NCBI GenBank assembly: GCA_015478945.1 | Contig: JABUQX010078379.1 | Location: forward strand, 1-10,000 | Direction: 5' to 3' | DNA length: 10,000 bases | Source: Trachelipus rathkii | Lineage: Eukaryota; Arthropoda; Malacostraca; Isopoda; Trachelipodidae | In this document: positions 6,245-10,000 of the stretch, piece by piece | How positions within the stretch are numbered: the stretch's first letter is position 1 | Layout of the letters: each line of letters opens with the position of its first letter | The notes under the pieces: generated by a model | What the model was told of the DNA's origin: nothing | The model's input: only the letters and a program-made list of their open reading frames with translations | Database searches by the model: none | Program-made: the position numbers and the translations under genes

Positions 6245-8550
6245 ATGATTACCTACCACCTCACGAGCAGGGCCTTTTCAAAGGAGGGGGAAAACCAAAA
6301 ATGAATAAATATTAAAAAAAAATACCTAAAAGAAAACAAAATTAAAATAAATGAAAAGTAACACACCCTGTCCCTTGCCTAACGCAACTCCCTCAGGTGG
6401 GCGCAGACGCGGACTTAAATAGAGGAAGATTGAATATGGCAGGGAAAATAGAAGAAGGCAGGAGTTATCCACAAAACAGATGTGGGTGGAAAGAAGGAGG
6501 TACCACAGCGAGTGATCCTTGAGTCTCCAATTTTCATGAGAAACAAGGCACCTCTTGTGTTCCGAGGGCGACCAGTGGTGGCGAATGCGAGAGGTCAATT
6601 CCTCTCGAGCACCTGTGTTGCAATACTATTTCGAAAAGAGATAGGGCACCAACCTCACGACGCAGAGAAAGAGGGTCAAGGGAGTCAGAAAGAATGGGAC
6701 AGTTTATAAGCCTAGTAAACTCTATCCAAAAGGTGGGTGGAACCGGATCCACCCCAAATGTCGGAACAGTATTCCATGCAGGGCGAATAAGACCCTTATA
6801 TACTGGAGTAACTGAGCAGCCTAAAAATAAAGTCAATCGGAAATGTGACCAGAGAGAGATCAGATATACATACATATAGTCTCCAGACAATTACATCTCT
6901 GTGTTTAGTCACAGAATGTTTAAATGTTTTTTACGGTAAGACATAAGAGAGCCTGTCAAAGGGGATAGGAATAAGTTGGGGCTGATGTTAGAGAGGGAGA
7001 GTATGAGTTAATATATATATATAGATTACAGTTTACCAGACCACTGAGAAATCCCGACCAAATCGGCATAGATTAAATCAGAAAGCTATAGACGAAGGCA
7101 ACTCTGAATACAAAAATCGTTCTCTTTTGAGATGATGGCAGTAAAATGGAGAGTTGAGTCATGGCATAAGAGTGAACAGCAGTTAGAAGTGCAGTTAAGA
7201 AGATCGTTGATAGAAAGTAGGAATAAAAGTTGGAGATAAACAGAACCCTAGAGGAACACCAAATAATAAGAAAGCTAGGAAGAGGATTTGCTCCGATACA
7301 AGAGCGTCGAAAGTGGAAAGATCTGAAAGAAAACTGTAGACAAGAGTCAGACAGAGCGAGAGAGAGGATCCAAAGGAAGGTAACCGTCAAAAGCTTTATA
7401 AGCTTACCGACACAGACTTACCCCATAACGGCCTTAGGCATGAAAGACAAGATCAGTGAGATAGGAAAGGATGTCACGATCTGAAAGAATACTGACCATC
7501 TGAAAGAAGGGAATGAGCATTCTAAAATAAATTTAAGGAGAGTTTTCAAAGTTTTGATAGATACAAGATTAGGCATAGGTCGATAGTTAGAGGATACAGA
7601 GCGGCTAACCTATTTTATGGGAATTGGAGAAGCGTTCCAGCATGTGGAAAAGTATTAGTATTAAGGCAAATAAGGATAGAGTTGAATAACGGAACAATAA
7701 CTCCCTCAATCACTGAAGGAGGAATGCATCTGGGCCACTGGCCTCCGGACGTAGATCATACTAGTACCGCGATCATCAGAGTAAATAAAAGAAGACAGGT
7801 AGAAGACATTGACACCTGAAGGGGATGTAGCATGAGGAGGGAGGCCGGTAATCCTCAAGAGGTGAATTCAGATAAAAAGGAAGAACCAAAGAGATAGGCC
7901 TTTTTCAGAAGGAGTGGTTAGCACAGGAGCCGTAGACGGAGTAAGAAGGGGACGACAAGGGCAGATTTACAGAAGTTATTTCAGTGCATGTTTTTGGCAA
8001 GAGGCCAGAAATTTTATCAGGAGGAGAATCAAGAGGGCAGCAACACTTCCTTTTAATCGTATGTACGACGCTTGGCCAGTCCAAAATAAATATCCCTTGC
8101 AACGATTCCTGGCAGAGCGAAAATACGTTAAAGAGTAATAGGAGACACGAGAGTTATTCCAAGCCTATACGAATTCACCTCCTGGATGGACGGGAACAAG
8201 AGCCCTCGAACCAGGATTATGAGGAACGGAAAATATTAGTGGAATGAGAAATCGAACCTGTTCATCCATCCGTGAATCAACGGCCTATACCTTTTCAGCA
8301 AGAAGAGAGGCGTTTCTCCGGAACAAAACATGATTCATTCCAGCGATAGTTGCAAAAAAGCGACGCAATGCATCCAAATTAGCCCGATTAAGTGCCAGAA
8401 AGCTCGCTTAGGGCAGGGCGGAGCTTCTGGAAATTAAGTGTTATACTTTAGAGCTATAAGATTGTGGTCAGCAAATTACAATAAGGAGGGAAAATGGTTT
8501 ATTTGTAGCGAGAAGGAGAAGTGGTGAAGCATAATTCAATACTGCTTTAA
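6245..8550 (-). mobile_element. Decayed jockey-like LINE, from endonuclease-RT linker to 3' end
   Basis: Read on the minus strand, conserved pieces follow in the right order though spread over frames. Linker before RT: LRRFFATIAGMNHVLF and SLLAEKV (about 8370-8285) and ARNRCKGYLFW (about 8115-8078). Near 8000, a broken FW.LAK...NNFC.S segment. RT entry: SSNYRPMPNLVSIKTL (about 7595-7545), like P.NYRPI. Then SLLSDGQYSFRS, the QYGFR box, near 7490. FGVPLGFCLSPTF (about 7263-7225) is the GVPQGSVLSPTLF box. HSYA at about 7174-7160, followed after a one-base loss by a D.STLH-like remnant, is the catalytic YADD box, now broken. C-terminal region: CMEYCSDIWGGSGSTHLLD (about 6785-6727), RLINCPILSDSLDPLSLRRE (about 6715-6655), and FFPPTSVLWITPAFFYFP near 6500-6440, like the F..S..LWN.LP end. 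Stops and frameshifts are frequent, so it is dead. The 5' end stops at an (AT)n tract, so the endonuclease is missing. Confidence 0.9.
6250..6290 (-). repeat. 3' UTR stem-loop of the jockey-like LINE
   Basis: CCTTTTCAAAGG at 6273-6284 is a perfect 5-bp hairpin with a 2-nt loop. It sits next to CCTCACGAGCAGGGCC, immediately before the 3' (AT)n tract. The 46-bp relic at 4865-4910 has the equivalent hairpin with different paired bases. A stem-loop at the 3' end is a plausible recognition site for the element's own reverse transcriptase; that role is inferred. Confidence 0.5.
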
Positions 8551-8832
8551 GATATATAAATATATATAATATATAATATATGAGTATATATATATAATAA
8601 TATAATATATATATGAATATATATATAATATATATAATATTATATATACTATATATAATATATATATATACTATATAGATATATGATATAATATATATAC
8701 ATTTATATATATATATATATAATATCATACTTTGATAATATATCATATATATTAATATATAAATATATATATATAATATATATATAAACAGGTATACTAT
8801 AAACACCTTATATAATAATATATATATAATTC
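8551..8832. repeat. (AT)n microsatellite, about 280 bp, interrupted
   Basis: Alternating TA with breaks such as ATGAGTATATA, ATACATTTATATA and AAACAGGTATACTATAAACACC. It truncates the 5' end of the jockey-like LINE. A long Ile/Tyr-rich minus-strand frame across it is the repeat translated. Confidence 0.95.
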
Positions 8833-8846
8833 TGTTAAATTCAAAC

Positions 8847-8929
8847 TTCAAGTGAAACATACGCATCCATCTCTACTTTAAACGCATCAACAGTCAAATT
8901 TTTTTAACGTTCGTTTTCCAATCACTTGA

Positions 8930-8930
<1 letters not shown>
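8847..8930. repeat. 84-bp island with 9-bp perfect inverted ends, inside (AT)n
   Basis: TTCAAGTGA at 8847-8855 and TCACTTGAA at 8922-8930 are exact complements and bound an island between two TA tracts. ACGCATC occurs twice inside. It could be a very small MITE inserted at TA. The arms are short and chance is not excluded. Confidence 0.35.
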
Positions 8931-8975
<45 letters not shown>

Positions 8976-9045
8976 ATAAATAATAATATATTATAAATAA
9001 TAAAATATATATATAATAATATATATATATATATATATTTATATC
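8931..9045. repeat. (AT)n microsatellite, about 115 bp
   Basis: Alternating TA, with TAATAATA and TAAATAATAAAATA breaks in the second half. Confidence 0.95.
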
Positions 9046-9396
9046 ATAGAGAAAGAAAATATAGGTTGAATGAATTTTGTCACTTGCTCGAGAAATCTAA
9101 ACAACTTTTCAATGGCTTAAGGTTGGTCAGAATTTTTTTTTTTATGAATGCTGTTTTATTTTATTTTTTGCTTTTTCTAATAAAAAAAAGTAATGAAAAA
9201 GTGCTTTAAATTTAAAACATAAAGCAAAAAATCTTATTATATAATATGGAAGGAAAACATTGTCAATTTTAGGAAAAAATGAAATACATCAAACGATAAC
9301 ATAAGTCAATAATTAATCAAAAACTAATAAAGACCAAAGATTTACAAAATTCCACTGGAGTTTGGGTAAAGTTAGAAACAGGGCCAAATTATGGTC
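9046..9396. other. A/T-rich stretch, possibly 3' UTR of the next LINE
   Basis: About 350 bp with T and A runs and no protein motif. ATTTTTTGCTTT (9163-9174) and AAAGCAAAAAAT (9221-9232) are exact inverted copies, though of low complexity. It lies 3' of the minus-strand LINE fragment below and ends at an (AT)n tract, as the 3' ends of the other elements do. It may be that element's 3' UTR, but no boundary is visible. Confidence 0.4.
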
Positions 9397-10000
9397 TTAC
9401 ACGCTCCGAAACGCGACACTTGAAATTTTATAATAAGGAAGTTGTAAAAATAGATACAGGGAGCGTGTTCCAGACTTTACCAGTAGAGTACATGTAGGTT
9501 TGAACATTGAAGTTAAGTCTGGGTCAAAGTTATATACAAAAAAAAAAAAGGATAAGACTGTCTGAAATACTAGTCGCAGAAGCTCTCCTCAAAGATGGAA
9601 GTAGAAGCCTTCAAAATTCAGAAGTAAATGCAAATTGTAGTACCAATAGTATATGAAGAGTGATGCAGCAGTTCGATGACTAGAAATATTGGGGAAAGCT
9701 AGTGAGAGTAGGAGAGTTGACAAGCCATACACTTTATGAAGGAGAACAATATGAGTGGAGTCGTCCTTGAAATGTGATTCATACTCTATACAAAGACTAA
9801 CAGCACCCCTGAACAGAGCTAGTAGCGGGATGGTAAGAAGGAGATCCGAAGGGGCCTCAGAACAAACTAAGAGTTAGTGGTTGGAGTGAGACAGTCGCTC
9901 GGTGGTGAATGTTCATGCTCAGATTGTGAGCAAGCTGGAAAGATATCTGGTAAATATTAGCATGACATGTTGGATGAAAGTGAACTGATGATCTCGCAGA
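9397..10000 (-). mobile_element. Second decayed jockey-like LINE, C-terminal part only
   Basis: The minus strand carries the region downstream of the RT core. GAVSLCIEYESHF (about 9815-9775) resembles G.VRPCIEY.SHVW. STHIVLLHKV follows, like STHT.LL.KV. SSHRTAASLFIYYWYYNL (about 9688-9630) resembles SHRR.VASLS.FYRYY. TGKVWNTLPVSIFTTS (9484-9437) is the C-terminal G.LWNSLP.SVFP box, followed after a stop by NFKCRVSER, like FK.RV. An A run at about 9540-9549 breaks the frame. The RT catalytic boxes would lie beyond position 10000. It differs from the copy at 6245-8550 (SHRR-type against SLRR-type spacing), so it is probably another family of the same clade. Confidence 0.8.

Noticed and set aside
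6482..6879. Plus-strand ORFs opposite the jockey-like LINE (also 7230-7484, 7914-8247)
   Set aside because: The recognisable protein motifs are all on the minus strand; these are shadows.
7011..7024. Separate microsatellite inside the jockey-like LINE
   Set aside because: Only about seven TA units, too short to treat as a tract of its own.

Overview
This window looks like eukaryotic intergenic DNA, most likely from an arthropod; I favour a decapod crustacean. The reasons are the long (AT)n tracts (roughly 1.8 kb of the 10 kb), three decayed non-LTR retrotransposons of types common in arthropods, a tRNA-headed SINE-like unit, and the absence of any intact gene, operon or bacterial-style signal. 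The species assignment is inference and cannot be proven from the sequence.

Layout. 1-260: a minus-strand tRNA-derived SINE-like unit whose tail runs into (CA)n/(TA)n. 260-481: a block with three perfect hairpins and a chance-length minus-strand open frame. 482-870: unassigned DNA with one 44-codon ORF that carries a consensus 5' splice-site hexamer. 872-1005: (AT)n. 1011-2597: a plus-strand decayed RTE-like LINE, recognisable from before the reverse transcriptase core to a (GAT)n 3' tail. 2598-2886: (AT)n. 3104-4690: a large nested palindrome (foldback-type element). Its core is 3242-4610, and each arm carries two head-to-head copies of one motif. 4771-6243: mostly (AT)n, interrupted by a 46-bp LINE 3'-end relic, an unassigned island, and a (CATCCG)-rich block. 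6245-8550: a minus-strand decayed jockey-like LINE covering the endonuclease-RT linker, RT and C-terminus. 8551-9045: (AT)n enclosing an 84-bp island with 9-bp inverted ends. 9397-10000: the C-terminal part of a second minus-strand jockey-like LINE, which runs off the window.

Nothing here is likely to encode a working protein. The genes do not act together; this is a cluster of dead repeats. The two most informative patterns are the foldback element and the regular contact between retroelement 3' ends and (AT)n tracts, which suggests that element tails seeded the microsatellites. The LINE calls rest on stretches of conserved protein motifs seen across several frames, so each copy carries many frameshifts and stops.
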